A DNA stretch of 64,000 nucleotides. Source: Acinetobacter rongchengensis (GTDB lineage: Bacteria > Pseudomonadota > Gammaproteobacteria > Pseudomonadales > Moraxellaceae). The notes under the pieces are model-generated. The model made no database searches. It saw only the letters and a list, made by a program, of their open reading frames with translations, and was not told the DNA's origin. Numbering within the stretch: the first letter of the stretch is position 1; each line of letters starts with the position of its first letter. The position numbers and the translations under genes were made by a program. The stretch is from contig NZ_RAXT01000002.1 in the NCBI RefSeq assembly GCF_003611475.1, forward strand, positions 185,725-249,724, in the 5' to 3' direction. Positions 38,427 through 47,795 of this stretch are shown here, piece by piece.

Positions 38427-38462
38427 CCCCCTAAATTGTTTTTATGGAAAAGAGTTTAGGGG
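38427..38462 (+). promoter_or_regulatory. Hairpin between hom and thrC
   Basis: CCCCTAAA (38428-38435) pairs perfectly with TTTAGGGG (38455-38462) across a 19-base loop. No T-run follows, so it is not a clear terminator. It may affect mRNA stability or be a decayed intergenic repeat. Confidence 0.4.
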
Positions 38463-38508
38463 TTGCAACAATATCTTTATTTGCTCTACATACAATTGGA
38501 ACACCATC

Positions 38509-39648
38509 ATGTCTCATGCCAATCGCTATACAGGACTTGTTGATCGCTATCGTGACCGCTTACCAGTATCTAAAACCACACGTGCTATTTCTTTAAATGA
38601 AGGTAATACACCACTCATTAAATTAGACAATATTCCAGGTATTATTGGTAAAAATGTTGAAATTTATGTGAAGTATGAAGGTTTAAATCCAACTGGTTCA
38701 TTTAAAGACCGCGGTATGACCATGGCTGTAACCAAAGCAGTTGAAGAAGGTTCTAAAGCAATTATTTGTGCATCTACAGGTAATACTTCAGCGGCGGCGG
38801 CGGCGTATGCAGCTCGTGCTGGTATTAAAGCATTTGTTTTAATTCCAGAAGGCAAAATTGCAATGGGTAAAATGGCTCAAGCCATGATGTACGGCGCAAT
38901 TACCATGCAAATCCGTGGTAACTTCGATGACGGTATGCGTCTTGTTAAAGAAGTTGCAGATCAAGCACCTGTAACGATTGTCAACTCAATCAACCCATAC
39001 CGTTTGCAAGGTCAAAAAACCATTGCTTATGAGATTGTCGAAGCTTTAGGTCGTGCGCCTGATTATCACTGCTTACCTGTAGGTAATGCGGGTAATATTA
39101 CTGCTCATTGGATGGGTTATACCGAAGCTGTTGCAAACCAACCCGTTGAAGAATTTGAACAAGTGGTTTATGACGCAGCAACGGACAAGTTCACAGGTCC
39201 AAACCCTGAAGGTCGTCCGATCATGGTGGGCTATCAAGCATCTGGCGCTGCACCATTCTTACGCGGTGGTCCAGTTGAAAACCCTGAAACTGTTGCAACA
39301 GCAATTCGTATTGGTAACCCGCAAAGTTTCAACCATGCTAAAGCAGTAGTACGTGACTCAAATGGCTGGTTCGATGAATTGACAGATACTGAAATTCTAG
39401 AAGCTCAACGTCTACTTTCTATGTACGAAGGTGTATTTGTTGAACCTGCTTCTGCTGCCTCTATTGGTGGTGCGATTCGTGACATTAAAGCAGGTAAAAT
39501 TCCTGAAGGCTCAGTCATTGTTTGTACAGTAACAGGGAATGGCCTAAAAGATCCTGATACAGCAATCAAGCAATGCGCTGATGCAGTGATGTTGTCAATT
39601 GATGCCACTATGGATCAAGTGAAAGATTCGATCCTTTCAAATATGTAA
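38509..39648 (+). CDS. thrC: Threonine synthase
   Basis: PLP enzyme that makes threonine from O-phosphohomoserine. The 379-residue form has PTGSFKDRGM with the Schiff-base lysine, STGNTSAAAAAYAARAG as the cofactor-adjacent loop, the phosphate-binding VGNAGNITAHWMGY, and TVTGNGLKDPD near the C-terminus. It follows hom by 95 bp and is closed by a terminator. The kinase that supplies its substrate (thrB) is at 13.0-13.95 kb. Confidence 0.96.
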   Translation: MSHANRYTGLVDRYRDRLPVSKTTRAISLNEGNTPLIKLDNIPGIIGKNVEIYVKYEGLNPTGSFKDRGMTMAVTKAVEEGSKAIICASTGNTSAAAAAYAARAGIKAFVLIPEGKIAMGKMAQAMMYGAITMQIRGNFDDGMRLVKEVADQAPVTIVNSINPYRLQGQKTIAYEIVEALGRAPDYHCLPVGNAGNITAHWMGYTEAVANQPVEEFEQVVYDAATDKFTGPNPEGRPIMVGYQASGAAPFLRGGPVENPETVATAIRIGNPQSFNHAKAVVRDSNGWFDELTDTEILEAQRLLSMYEGVFVEPASAASIGGAIRDIKAGKIPEGSVIVCTVTGNGLKDPDTAIKQCADAVMLSIDATMDQVKDSILSNM

Positions 39649-39660
39649 GAATAGCGTTTG

Positions 39661-39702
39661 AAATAAAAAAACCAGTTGCTCACAACTGGTTTTTTTATTT
39701 GT
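39661..39702 (+). terminator. Terminator of hom-thrC
   Basis: Stem AAAAACCAGTTG/CAACTGGTTTTT with long T-run, 14 bases after thrC. Confidence 0.9.
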
Positions 39703-39814
39703 ACTGCCCTATTCTAAGATAATGCTTTTATCTTTCAAAAATCATCATTTCAATGTGAATAAAAAATCTTGATCTGAATCATTTAGCTCAATGAAAAATT
39801 GATAATCTTTAGGT

Positions 39815-39854
39815 ATAAAAAAAGCTCCTCATATCAGAAGAGCTTTTTAGGTCA
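39815..39854 (-). terminator. Terminator of pbpG
   Basis: Imperfect stem AAAAAGCTC..GAGCTTTTT with T-run on the minus strand, immediately after the pbpG stop. Confidence 0.75.
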
Positions 39855-39859
39855 AACGA

Positions 39860-40912
39860 TTAAATACGTTTTGGTAAATGACTTACCCAATTCAACAAAT
39901 TGGTTGCATCATTGGTACGTGCTTGAGATGAGCTAGCACCAAGTAATACAACTACTGCTGGGCGGCTGTTTACAGTGGTATGCATCACCACACAACGCCC
40001 CGCTTCATTGATATAACCTGTTTTCGAAATATTGATATTCCAACCACCATTACGAACCAATGCATTGGTATTATTCGACTTTAGAACACGATACCCTAAA
40101 TTAAAGTCATAATGTGCTGTTGTTGAAAACTGACGAATAAGTCCATACTGAGAAGCGGCACTGACCAAAATACCCAAATCACGCGCCGAAGATATATTAC
40201 GTGGATCTAAGCCTGTCGATTCAGCATAATGGGTAGAATTCATACCCAACTGACGTGCTTTCGCATTCATTGCTGCAACGAATGCCTGACGTCCACCTGG
40301 ATAAGTACGGGCCAAAGCTGCGGCTGCAGGGTTCTCAGATTTCATCAATGCAACCAGCAACATTTCAGCACGATTCATTGTATCGCCTGCTTTTAATGTT
40401 GAACTTGAGTTTTTACCGCCTGCACCAGCAAAATCAATTTGCTGTAACGTGATATCTTCTGACATATCCAAACGTGCATCAGCAGTAATCACAGCCGTCA
40501 TCAATTTAGTAATGGATGCAATTGGCATCGCCGTATTGGTATTTTTACTAAACAGTACTTCACCTGTTTTTGCATCCATCACCAAAGCAGCACGTGCATT
40601 GACAGAAGGTTGGTTGCTAAAACTATTGGTATCTACAATCTGTACAGATTTATTGGTCAAAGCTGCAGGTGCAGCATTTGAAGCACGAATTGTTGTAGTT
40701 AAAGTCGTCGAACCTTGCGGAGACGGCTCGTCTGCATCTTCTACAGAGTCATCATTCAACAATTGGCTTGCATCAGAAGAAGACCAACTCACAGTCGCTT
40801 GTCCTGCCGCCCCTGATGAATTCATGACGATGTCAGCAAAACCAGTTGAACTCAAACTGAGTAGTACTGATAAACTCAGTACATTCATTAACGTTTTTTT
40901 GGAATTTTTCAC
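39860..40912 (-). CDS. pbpG: D-alanyl-D-alanine endopeptidase (PBP7/8-like)
   Basis: Periplasmic class C penicillin-binding protein that cuts D-Ala-meso-DAP crosslinks. The 350-residue chain has an N-terminal signal peptide (ending near SSTGFA) and a disordered Ser/Asp/Thr-rich stretch to about residue 100. The transpeptidase-fold motifs are SITK (Ser133, Lys136), SEN (192-194) and KTG (297-299). The start is GTG at 40910-40912 without a strong ribosome binding site. Confidence 0.9.
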   Translation of the reverse strand: MKNSKKTLMNVLSLSVLLSLSSTGFADIVMNSSGAAGQATVSWSSSDASQLLNDDSVEDADEPSPQGSTTLTTTIRASNAAPAALTNKSVQIVDTNSFSNQPSVNARAALVMDAKTGEVLFSKNTNTAMPIASITKLMTAVITADARLDMSEDITLQQIDFAGAGGKNSSSTLKAGDTMNRAEMLLVALMKSENPAAAALARTYPGGRQAFVAAMNAKARQLGMNSTHYAESTGLDPRNISSARDLGILVSAASQYGLIRQFSTTAHYDFNLGYRVLKSNNTNALVRNGGWNINISKTGYINEAGRCVVMHTTVNSRPAVVVLLGASSSQARTNDATNLLNWVSHLPKRI

Positions 40913-41142
40913 GATAATTTACTCATCTCAGGGAGGTTTTCACAAACTTGCTAATTGCCTCAAATATGACTTACATTTACACTCAAACGTGACTATATTA
41001 AAACAAATATTTTAATCACAGTAATGTGCATAAATATTTTACGGGTATTAGGAATAGCATTGCCAATTTTGTGATGACATTGCAAGTATTTTTTGCGTTG
41101 TGTAACAAAAATATTGATATTAAGAATTGTGAGGAGGTGTAC

Positions 41143-41778
41143 GTGATTACTGTCTTAGTGGTAGATGACCATGAATTAGTAAGAACAGGCATCTGCAGAA
41201 TGCTAGAAGATCAAACTGATATTCAAGTGATTGGGCAAGCTGAATCAGGTGAAGAAGCCATTACAATCGTCAGACAACACCATCCGAATGTGGTTTTATT
41301 AGATGTCAATATGCCTGGAATTGGCGGCGTTGAAACAACACGTCGTTTATTACAAACTGCACCAGATACCAAAGTTTTAGCCGTTAGCGGACTTGCAGAA
41401 GAACCGTATCCGTCATTGTTACTTAAAGCTGGAGCAAGAGGTTATATCACCAAAGGTGCTCCAATTACAGAAATGGTTCGAGCAATCAAGAAAGTCATGC
41501 AAGGTGGTAAATACTTTAGTGCGGATATTGCTGAACAATTGGCGAGCTCATACCTATCAGACACACAAACTTCCCCTTTTGATGCGCTTTCAGAACGTGA
41601 AATGCAAGTTGCAATGATGGTGGTCAATTGTGTGAGTGCTCAAGAAATTTCAGATAAACTTTTTGTCAGCGTTAAAACAGTCAATACCTACCGCTATCGT
41701 ATTTTTGAAAAGCTTGGACTAGATAGCGATGTCAAGTTAACTCATCTGGCTATACGTTATGGTTTGATTAAACCTTAA
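41143..41778 (+). CDS. gacA: GacA/UvrY-family response regulator
   Basis: A 211-residue NarL/FixJ-type regulator. REC domain: acidic pair Asp8-Asp9, phospho-acceptor Asp54 (LLDVNMPG), Lys in GYITKGAP. LuxR-type helix-turn-helix: LSEREMQVAMMVVNC, then VKTVNTYRYRIFEKLGLDSD. Domain order and the Asp54 position match GacA, which with GacS controls small RNAs binding CsrA. The start is GTG at 41143 with an ideal AGGAGG. It lies 36 bp ahead of pilS; GacS is not in the window. Confidence 0.9.
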   Translation: MITVLVVDDHELVRTGICRMLEDQTDIQVIGQAESGEEAITIVRQHHPNVVLLDVNMPGIGGVETTRRLLQTAPDTKVLAVSGLAEEPYPSLLLKAGARGYITKGAPITEMVRAIKKVMQGGKYFSADIAEQLASSYLSDTQTSPFDALSEREMQVAMMVVNCVSAQEISDKLFVSVKTVNTYRYRIFEKLGLDSDVKLTHLAIRYGLIKP

Positions 41779-41814
41779 ATCTATTCAAAATATAAAGTTT
41801 TATTTGAGTGCATT

Positions 41815-43383
41815 ATGCTGCCTACGGTATCTGTCCCTATTTATCAAACGATTTATCGCTTAGGCGCATTGTATTCAGTTTATCGCATTGTTATTGCTTG
41901 CTGTTTAACGGTGATCTTTTTGATTACCTTGGAAAATCAAGACTCTCATTACAACTATCCCAGTTTATATTTTTACTCAGTCGCTGCATATACTGTGATT
42001 TCAGCTTTACAACTGATATTGCTCAGGTTCTATCCTCACGGCGTCAGTAAACAATTTATTGGCTTTTTTATTGTTGATATTCCTTTTCTAAGCATACTTA
42101 CTTTTGCACTGGATGGTCCTAATCTTGCAATTAGTATCTTGTTTGTCATTACCGTATTTGTCGCAAATTTTTTGCTCACCAAAACCAAAGCGCTTTTCGT
42201 AACACTGGTTTCTGTAATTGCTGTTATTTATCAGCAATTTTTTGGAAGTTTTTTTGATTTCTCAAATTTAAATAATATCGGTAATAGTGCTTTACTCGCT
42301 TTCTTATTCTTTATGGTTTACGGTATCGGACAGATTGCGATTAATCGTTTTCAACTTCTTGAATCCTTAAATACCTATCAATCGATTGAATTATTTAAAC
42401 TACAAAATATCAATCGCTATATTTTAGAACAGATTGAAGTCGGCTATTTGGTGCTCGATGAACAATATAAAATTATTGTGAGTAACCCTGCGGCTTGCCT
42501 ACTGCTCGGTATTCCTCCACTCTATGCCCATGAACAGTATCTTCTTTCTAGTTTTCAACCCGATTTGTTTGAATTACTAGAAAAGACGATGATCAAGGAT
42601 AATGAACGCTTTCAATTTGAGTCATATAAATCAGCGTATACCGTTGATATTCGTGTGCAAAAATTAATTGTGCCAAATCAAGCGCTCACACTTTTGGTTT
42701 TAGAGGATGCACAGAAAATTAATCAAAAGGTCCAACAATTAAAACTTGCGGCATTAGGACAACTCTCTGCTAGTATTGCACATGAAATTAGAAATCCTCT
42801 TGCTGCAATTGTGCAAGCCAACGATTTGATTATGGGCAGTAGTGGACAGCAGCAAACCATTCTTCATCAAATGATTTCAAAACAAGCTGTACGTATTAAC
42901 AGTATCATTAAAGATACTTTAGATATGGCAAAAAATAGAAAAACCACAGCGACTAAAATTCTTCTACAAGACTTTTTGAATGATTTACTAACCAATGATT
43001 TACAGGACGCACGTCAAAAAATTCAACTTGATATACAAACTCGTCTTTCTGTCTTTTTTGATGACTTACAACTCAGACAAGTACTGATTAACTTGATTCG
43101 CAATGCACTACGTCATAATGATGAATTTGCAGATTATATTCTAGTTAGGGCGTTTAAAAGTGAGCATCACATTTGTATAGATGTGATTGATTTTGGGAAA
43201 GGAGTATCAAAACAAGACCTTTCGCAATTATTTCAGCCATTTTTTAGTACCGAAATCAACGGAACTGGTTTAGGATTGTATCTATCACAAAGTATATGTG
43301 AAGCGAATCAAGCGAAATTAATTTACGTAGAGCAAAAACAACAAGGGGCATGTTTTCGAATCGAATGCCCACTCACGGAATAA
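41815..43383 (+). CDS. pilS: Type IV pilus sensor kinase PilS
   Basis: A 522-residue inner-membrane kinase. About six membrane helices (residues 20-175) form the domain that senses PilA levels, followed by a PAS domain (about 195-300), HisKA with His323 in SIAHEIRNPLAA, and HATPase_c with NLIRNALRHND, DFGKGVS and GTGLGLYLS. It partners PilR, 17 bases downstream. Its stop is separated from gacA by only 36 bp upstream, so a three-gene transcript is possible. Confidence 0.92.
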   Translation: MLPTVSVPIYQTIYRLGALYSVYRIVIACCLTVIFLITLENQDSHYNYPSLYFYSVAAYTVISALQLILLRFYPHGVSKQFIGFFIVDIPFLSILTFALDGPNLAISILFVITVFVANFLLTKTKALFVTLVSVIAVIYQQFFGSFFDFSNLNNIGNSALLAFLFFMVYGIGQIAINRFQLLESLNTYQSIELFKLQNINRYILEQIEVGYLVLDEQYKIIVSNPAACLLLGIPPLYAHEQYLLSSFQPDLFELLEKTMIKDNERFQFESYKSAYTVDIRVQKLIVPNQALTLLVLEDAQKINQKVQQLKLAALGQLSASIAHEIRNPLAAIVQANDLIMGSSGQQQTILHQMISKQAVRINSIIKDTLDMAKNRKTTATKILLQDFLNDLLTNDLQDARQKIQLDIQTRLSVFFDDLQLRQVLINLIRNALRHNDEFADYILVRAFKSEHHICIDVIDFGKGVSKQDLSQLFQPFFSTEINGTGLGLYLSQSICEANQAKLIYVEQKQQGACFRIECPLTE

Positions 43384-43400
43384 ACTAGGTTTTTGGGGAT

Positions 43401-44813
43401 ATGACTACACGACAACCATTGGTTTTACTTGTAGATGATGAGCAAGATTTATGCATGCTCATGCAGATGAGCCTTTCTCGCATGGGCATAAAAACCCATA
43501 TGGCACATCATTTACAACAAGCCAAATATTTCTTTAGTGAATATAAATATGATGCTTGTATTACAGATCTTAACCTTCCCGATGGAAGTGGTTTAGATCT
43601 CGTTAAACACGTCTCTCAACATTATCCTAAAACGCCAATTGCTGTTTTAACAGCCTACGGCAACATGGAAATTGCAATTGCTTCTTTAAAAGCTGGCGCT
43701 TTTGATTTCGTCAGTAAACCAATTAACCAATCACACTTACAACAGCTCTTACAAAAAGCTTTGCATGTCCCTCAATTGGATGCGAATGCTGCAGAAATTC
43801 CGATTGAACAATCTATGCTCATTGGTAATTCTCAGGTCATTCGTAATCTAAGAGAATCGATTAAAAAGATCGCCCGCTCACAGGCACCTGTATTCATTAC
43901 TGGTGAATCAGGTACAGGCAAAGAAGTTGTTGCCAATTTGATTCATAAGCTCAGTAACCGCAGTGATAGTCCTTTTATTGCCATTAACTGTGGTGCAATT
44001 TCAGAAGACTTAATGGAAAGCGAGCTTTTTGGACATAAAAAAGGTTGTTTCTCTGGTGCTACACAAGATAAACAAGGTCTGATCCAAGCTGCAAATGGCG
44101 GTACTTTATTCTTAGATGAAATTGCTGAGCTGTCTTTAGCAATGCAAGCGAAACTGTTACGTGCTGTTCAAGAAAAGAAAATTCGTCCTTTAGGCAGTGA
44201 TACTGAGATCGAAGTAGATTTTCGTATCATCAGTGCCAGCCACCAAAATATTGAAGTTTTGGTTGAACAAGGTAAATTCCGCCATGACCTATTTTTTAGG
44301 ATTCATGTTATGGATGTGGTGTTGCCTCCATTAAGAGCGCGTGACCAAGACATTTTAATTTTAGCGGCACATTTTATTCAGATCATTTGTACTGAATGGC
44401 AGATTCCAACCAAACAATTAACTGAAAAAGCCAAAGCTTTTCTGTTAGAACAGCACTATTCAGGCAACGTTCGTGAACTGCGCAATATCATTGAAAAAGC
44501 CATCACCATGTGTGATGAGGATCAATTAGATATTCAACACTTACAACCTGCACCACTCCGTGGAGTCAGCCAAAATGAAGCTGTTGAAACGGATGTAAAA
44601 ACACCTGTACAAACAGATGCAGCATTGAAAGGCCAGAAAATTCCTGAAGAGGGTTTAGAGGAATATTTGGAAAAAGTGGAAAAAGAAGTACTTCTTTCTG
44701 CATTAAACCAAACCCATTGGAATCGGACTTTGGCGGCAAAAAAACTGGGAATGACTTTCCGATCTCTACGTTATCGTTTGAAAAAATTTGGTTTAGATAC
44801 AGATGATGATTAA
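43401..44813 (+). CDS. pilR: Sigma-54-dependent response regulator PilR
   Basis: A 470-residue NtrC-type activator of pilA. REC domain with Asp56 (ITDLNLP), AAA+ domain with Walker A GESGTGKE (168-175), and a C-terminal Fis-type helix-turn-helix (LNQTHWNRTLAAKKLGMTFR). The sigma-54 contact loop, normally GAFTGA, reads GCFSGA (215-220), an unusual version of a highly conserved motif. The linker at 395-420 is Thr/Val/Gln-rich. ATG follows GGGG. The operon ends at a strong terminator. Confidence 0.93.
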   Translation: MTTRQPLVLLVDDEQDLCMLMQMSLSRMGIKTHMAHHLQQAKYFFSEYKYDACITDLNLPDGSGLDLVKHVSQHYPKTPIAVLTAYGNMEIAIASLKAGAFDFVSKPINQSHLQQLLQKALHVPQLDANAAEIPIEQSMLIGNSQVIRNLRESIKKIARSQAPVFITGESGTGKEVVANLIHKLSNRSDSPFIAINCGAISEDLMESELFGHKKGCFSGATQDKQGLIQAANGGTLFLDEIAELSLAMQAKLLRAVQEKKIRPLGSDTEIEVDFRIISASHQNIEVLVEQGKFRHDLFFRIHVMDVVLPPLRARDQDILILAAHFIQIICTEWQIPTKQLTEKAKAFLLEQHYSGNVRELRNIIEKAITMCDEDQLDIQHLQPAPLRGVSQNEAVETDVKTPVQTDAALKGQKIPEEGLEEYLEKVEKEVLLSALNQTHWNRTLAAKKLGMTFRSLRYRLKKFGLDTDDD

Positions 44814-44837
44814 AACGATCGTTTTTCCATCGTTGTA

Positions 44838-44876
44838 AAAACAAAAAACTGAGCCAACTGCTCAGTTTTTTGTTTC
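44838..44876. terminator. Bidirectional terminator after pilR
   Basis: Stem AACAAAAAACTGAGC/GCTCAGTTTTTTGTT between convergent pilR and the S41 protease gene. Confidence 0.9.
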
Positions 44877-44907
44877 TCAATCTTATTTTTAAGTCGTAAA
44901 CTGCATG

Positions 44908-46077
44908 TTAACGATGCTTCAGCAATTGATCAGCAACATTATTTAAATAATTTTCTTCTTTTAAATCTGTTGTCCATGGCAGGTCTAAATCTGGGCGAAT
45001 GCCCTGCCCATCAATCATATTGCCATTCGGCGTATAATAATGCGAAACCGTCATTTGTAATGCTGCACCATTCGGCAATGGAAATAGCTTTTGCACAACA
45101 CCTTTGCCGTAACTCTTTTCACCAATCACCCACGCCCGCTGGTGTTCTTTCATTGCAGCAGTAAAAACTTCAGCTGCAGATGCAGAACGACCATTGATCA
45201 AAATACCCAGTTTAATATTTGGAAATTCATTGCCTGGTAAAGCCTGGAATTGTTGATTACCTTCTGAACGGCTCTTGGTGGAAACAATCGTTCCTTGATT
45301 TAAAAATAAGTCAGCTGTTTCAACCGCTGCAGACAATAAACCACCAGGGTTATTGCGTAAATCCAATAAAACAGCCTTCACTTTTTGTGAATTATATTCT
45401 TCAATTAAACGCTTAATTTCATTGGCAGTATCTTGCTGAAAAACTTTAACTTTCAAGACCAAGACTTGATTGTGCAACATCATCGCTTCAATATCAGCGA
45501 CATCTAACTTGCGATTTCTCACAATCGTTAATATCGGACTTTTTTCATTCAGTTGTAATTGAAAGGTTGAACCGATTGATCCATGCAATAAATCGTCAAC
45601 TTGTTCAGCATTTAAGTTTTTAAGCTCTTGATTTTCAATTTTAAAAATTGTGAATCCATTTTTAAGACCTAACTTTGCTGAATCTGAATTATCACGTAAA
45701 TTCTTAATTTTCCATTGATGAATATGATTATCGAATGTCAATTCAAAATCTGCTGTTGCAAGATCACTTTCAGTGTATTGCATCAGCTGTTTATATTCTT
45801 CAGCTGTTAAATAACGTGAGTAGCGGTCTAAACCACTCACTAAACCTTTAATGGCTTGTAAAAATAAAGCATCATCAGGTTCTTCTTCTACATAATTATC
45901 TTTAACAATGCCATAAATTTGTACAAATTGCTCTATCGACTCAATCGGTACTTCTGTAATCGCCTGTTCAGTTTCTCCATCAAAATCAAGTGGGGCAGTA
46001 TTTTCAGCTGCCCATAAATGGCTCCCACTGGTCAGTAATCCTGTTAAAACAGCAATATATTTCCAAGCTTGAGCCAT
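44908..46077 (-). CDS. C-terminal processing peptidase, S41 family (CtpA-like)
   Basis: A 389-residue periplasmic serine protease. The signal peptide ends near SHLWAAE. A PDZ domain (about 115-190) is followed by the S41 core: RNNPGGLLSAAVE, catalytic Ser in INGRSASAAEVF and the general-base Lys in GEKSYGKGVVQ. CtpA-type enzymes trim envelope proteins and cell-wall hydrolases. It lies 28 bp downstream of gpmI on the same strand and is probably co-transcribed. AGGTG precedes the ATG. Confidence 0.9.
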   Translation of the reverse strand: MAQAWKYIAVLTGLLTSGSHLWAAENTAPLDFDGETEQAITEVPIESIEQFVQIYGIVKDNYVEEEPDDALFLQAIKGLVSGLDRYSRYLTAEEYKQLMQYTESDLATADFELTFDNHIHQWKIKNLRDNSDSAKLGLKNGFTIFKIENQELKNLNAEQVDDLLHGSIGSTFQLQLNEKSPILTIVRNRKLDVADIEAMMLHNQVLVLKVKVFQQDTANEIKRLIEEYNSQKVKAVLLDLRNNPGGLLSAAVETADLFLNQGTIVSTKSRSEGNQQFQALPGNEFPNIKLGILINGRSASAAEVFTAAMKEHQRAWVIGEKSYGKGVVQKLFPLPNGAALQMTVSHYYTPNGNMIDGQGIRPDLDLPWTTDLKEENYLNNVADQLLKHR

Positions 46078-46105
46078 TCACGCACCTGTATTTTGTATTG
46101 TTATG

Positions 46106-47653
46106 TTATGGGTTTAACGTAATCAAATTACGTCCCTGCATTTCTGACGGCACTGGAAGATTCATCAAACTCAAAATAGTTGGTGCAACATCTGCTAAAA
46201 CACCACCTTCTGCAATGGTCGCTGAGCTTGGACCTACATAGATAAAAGGTACAAGTTCCGTTGTATGCTGAGTATGTACCTGACCACTGATATAGTCCTG
46301 CATTTGCTCAACATTACCATGATCTGCTGTAATTAACATGTGTCCATGTTTTGCCATCACAGCTTCATATAGACGACCTAAACTGCGATCTACAGCTTCA
46401 ACTGCTTTTACAGCAGCATCAAATACACCTGTGTGTCCAACCATATCCCCATTGGCATAGTTCACCACCAATAAGTCATATTCACCTGAATTAATCGCAT
46501 CAACGAGTTTATCTGTCACTTCAGGCGCACTCATTTCAGGTTGTAAGTCATACGTTGCAACTTTCGGTGATGGAATCAAAATACGTTTTTCACCCGGATA
46601 TTCATCTTCACGACCACCACTGAAGAAGAAGGTCACATGTGCATATTTTTCTGTTTCTGCAATCCGAAGTTGGGTCTTGCCTAATGATGATAAATATTCA
46701 CCAATTGAGTTTTTCAAATCTTCAGGCATGTACGCCACAGGTGCATCAATCGTGGCTTGATAACGCGTCAACATGACAAATTTAGATAAATTTGGCACAA
46801 CCTTACGTTCAAATCCTGCAAAATCTTTTTCAACAAAAGCTTTGGTAATTTCACGTGCGCGATCTGCACGGAAATTCATAAATACAATACTGTCACCATC
46901 AGAGACTTTTACGATATCGCCAATCCGTGTTGCTTTGACAAACTCGTCATTCTCATTGGCTGCATAAGCTTGTTCTAAACCTTCAAGCGCAGAATCAACC
47001 ACACGTAAAGCTTCGCCCTCAGTCATCAAACGATAAGCTTGTTCAACACGATCCCAACGATTGTCTCGATCCATTGCAAAGTAACGACCGATCATCGTTA
47101 CAATCCGACCTTGATTTGGATATTGTGCAAAAACTGCATCTAATTTTTCTAATGATGGCTTCGCACTACGTGGCGGTGTATCACGACCATCAAGGAATGC
47201 ATGTAAATACACTTTTGCACCACGTTTTAGGGCAAGCTCACACATTGCAACAATATGATCTTGATGTGAATGCACACCACCTTCAGACAATAGCCCCATG
47301 ATATGCACTGCACCATTGGCAGCTTTGGCCTTTTCAACAGCATCAATCAGGACTTCATGTTCAAAGAAATCACCAGTACGAATGTCTTTGGTAATTCGGG
47401 TAAAATCTTGGTAAAGCACACGACCTGCACCTAAGTTCATGTGGCCCACTTCTGAATTACCCATTTGGCCATCAGGTAAGCCTACATCTTCACCAGAACC
47501 AGAAATTAAACTATGCGGATGCTTTTCTTGCATCATGGTTAGATTTGGCGTTTTTGCTGCTAAAAACGCATTATCTTCGACCGCTTCACGATGACCCACA
47601 CCATCCATAATCACAAGAACGTGAGGGATTTTGCCAGCAGTTGCATCCGTCAT
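46106..47653 (-). CDS. gpmI: 2,3-bisphosphoglycerate-independent phosphoglycerate mutase
   Basis: Mn-dependent glycolytic mutase interconverting 3- and 2-phosphoglycerate. The 515-residue chain has the alkaline-phosphatase fold: VLVIMDGVG metal site, the phosphoserine site [35 protein letters not shown], and the C-terminal metal ligands in [12 protein letters not shown] and [11 protein letters not shown]. It leads a probable gpmI-protease transcript, with its promoter in the 142-bp gap before lptG. Confidence 0.96.
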   Translation of the reverse strand: MTDATAGKIPHVLVIMDGVGHREAVEDNAFLAAKTPNLTMMQEKHPHSLISGSGEDVGLPDGQMGNSEVGHMNLGAGRVLYQDFTRITKDIRTGDFFEHEVLIDAVEKAKAANGAVHIMGLLSEGGVHSHQDHIVAMCELALKRGAKVYLHAFLDGRDTPPRSAKPSLEKLDAVFAQYPNQGRIVTMIGRYFAMDRDNRWDRVEQAYRLMTEGEALRVVDSALEGLEQAYAANENDEFVKATRIGDIVKVSDGDSIVFMNFRADRAREITKAFVEKDFAGFERKVVPNLSKFVMLTRYQATIDAPVAYMPEDLKNSIGEYLSSLGKTQLRIAETEKYAHVTFFFSGGREDEYPGEKRILIPSPKVATYDLQPEMSAPEVTDKLVDAINSGEYDLLVVNYANGDMVGHTGVFDAAVKAVEAVDRSLGRLYEAVMAKHGHMLITADHGNVEQMQDYISGQVHTQHTTELVPFIYVGPSSATIAEGGVLADVAPTILSLMNLPVPSEMQGRNLITLNP

Positions 47654-47795
47654 GATTTACACTCTTTTCTGTTTACAAATTAATCGTGCTATCTTACCGT
47701 TTTTTTACGGCAGACTCTATGCTCAGACCATGACAAACATTGATGTTGATGATCTGAATTTCTGATTTATCTAAACCTAATGTATTTAAAATCGA

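Noticed and set aside
38427..38462. Hairpin after hom as an intrinsic terminator
   Set aside because: No T-run follows on the plus strand; thrC lies directly downstream without a clear own promoter.
40449..41015. Long open frame (about 188 codons) on the plus strand opposite pbpG
   Set aside because: It is antisense to the conserved PBP motifs, has no ribosome binding site and no recognisable domain; its composition mirrors pbpG codons.
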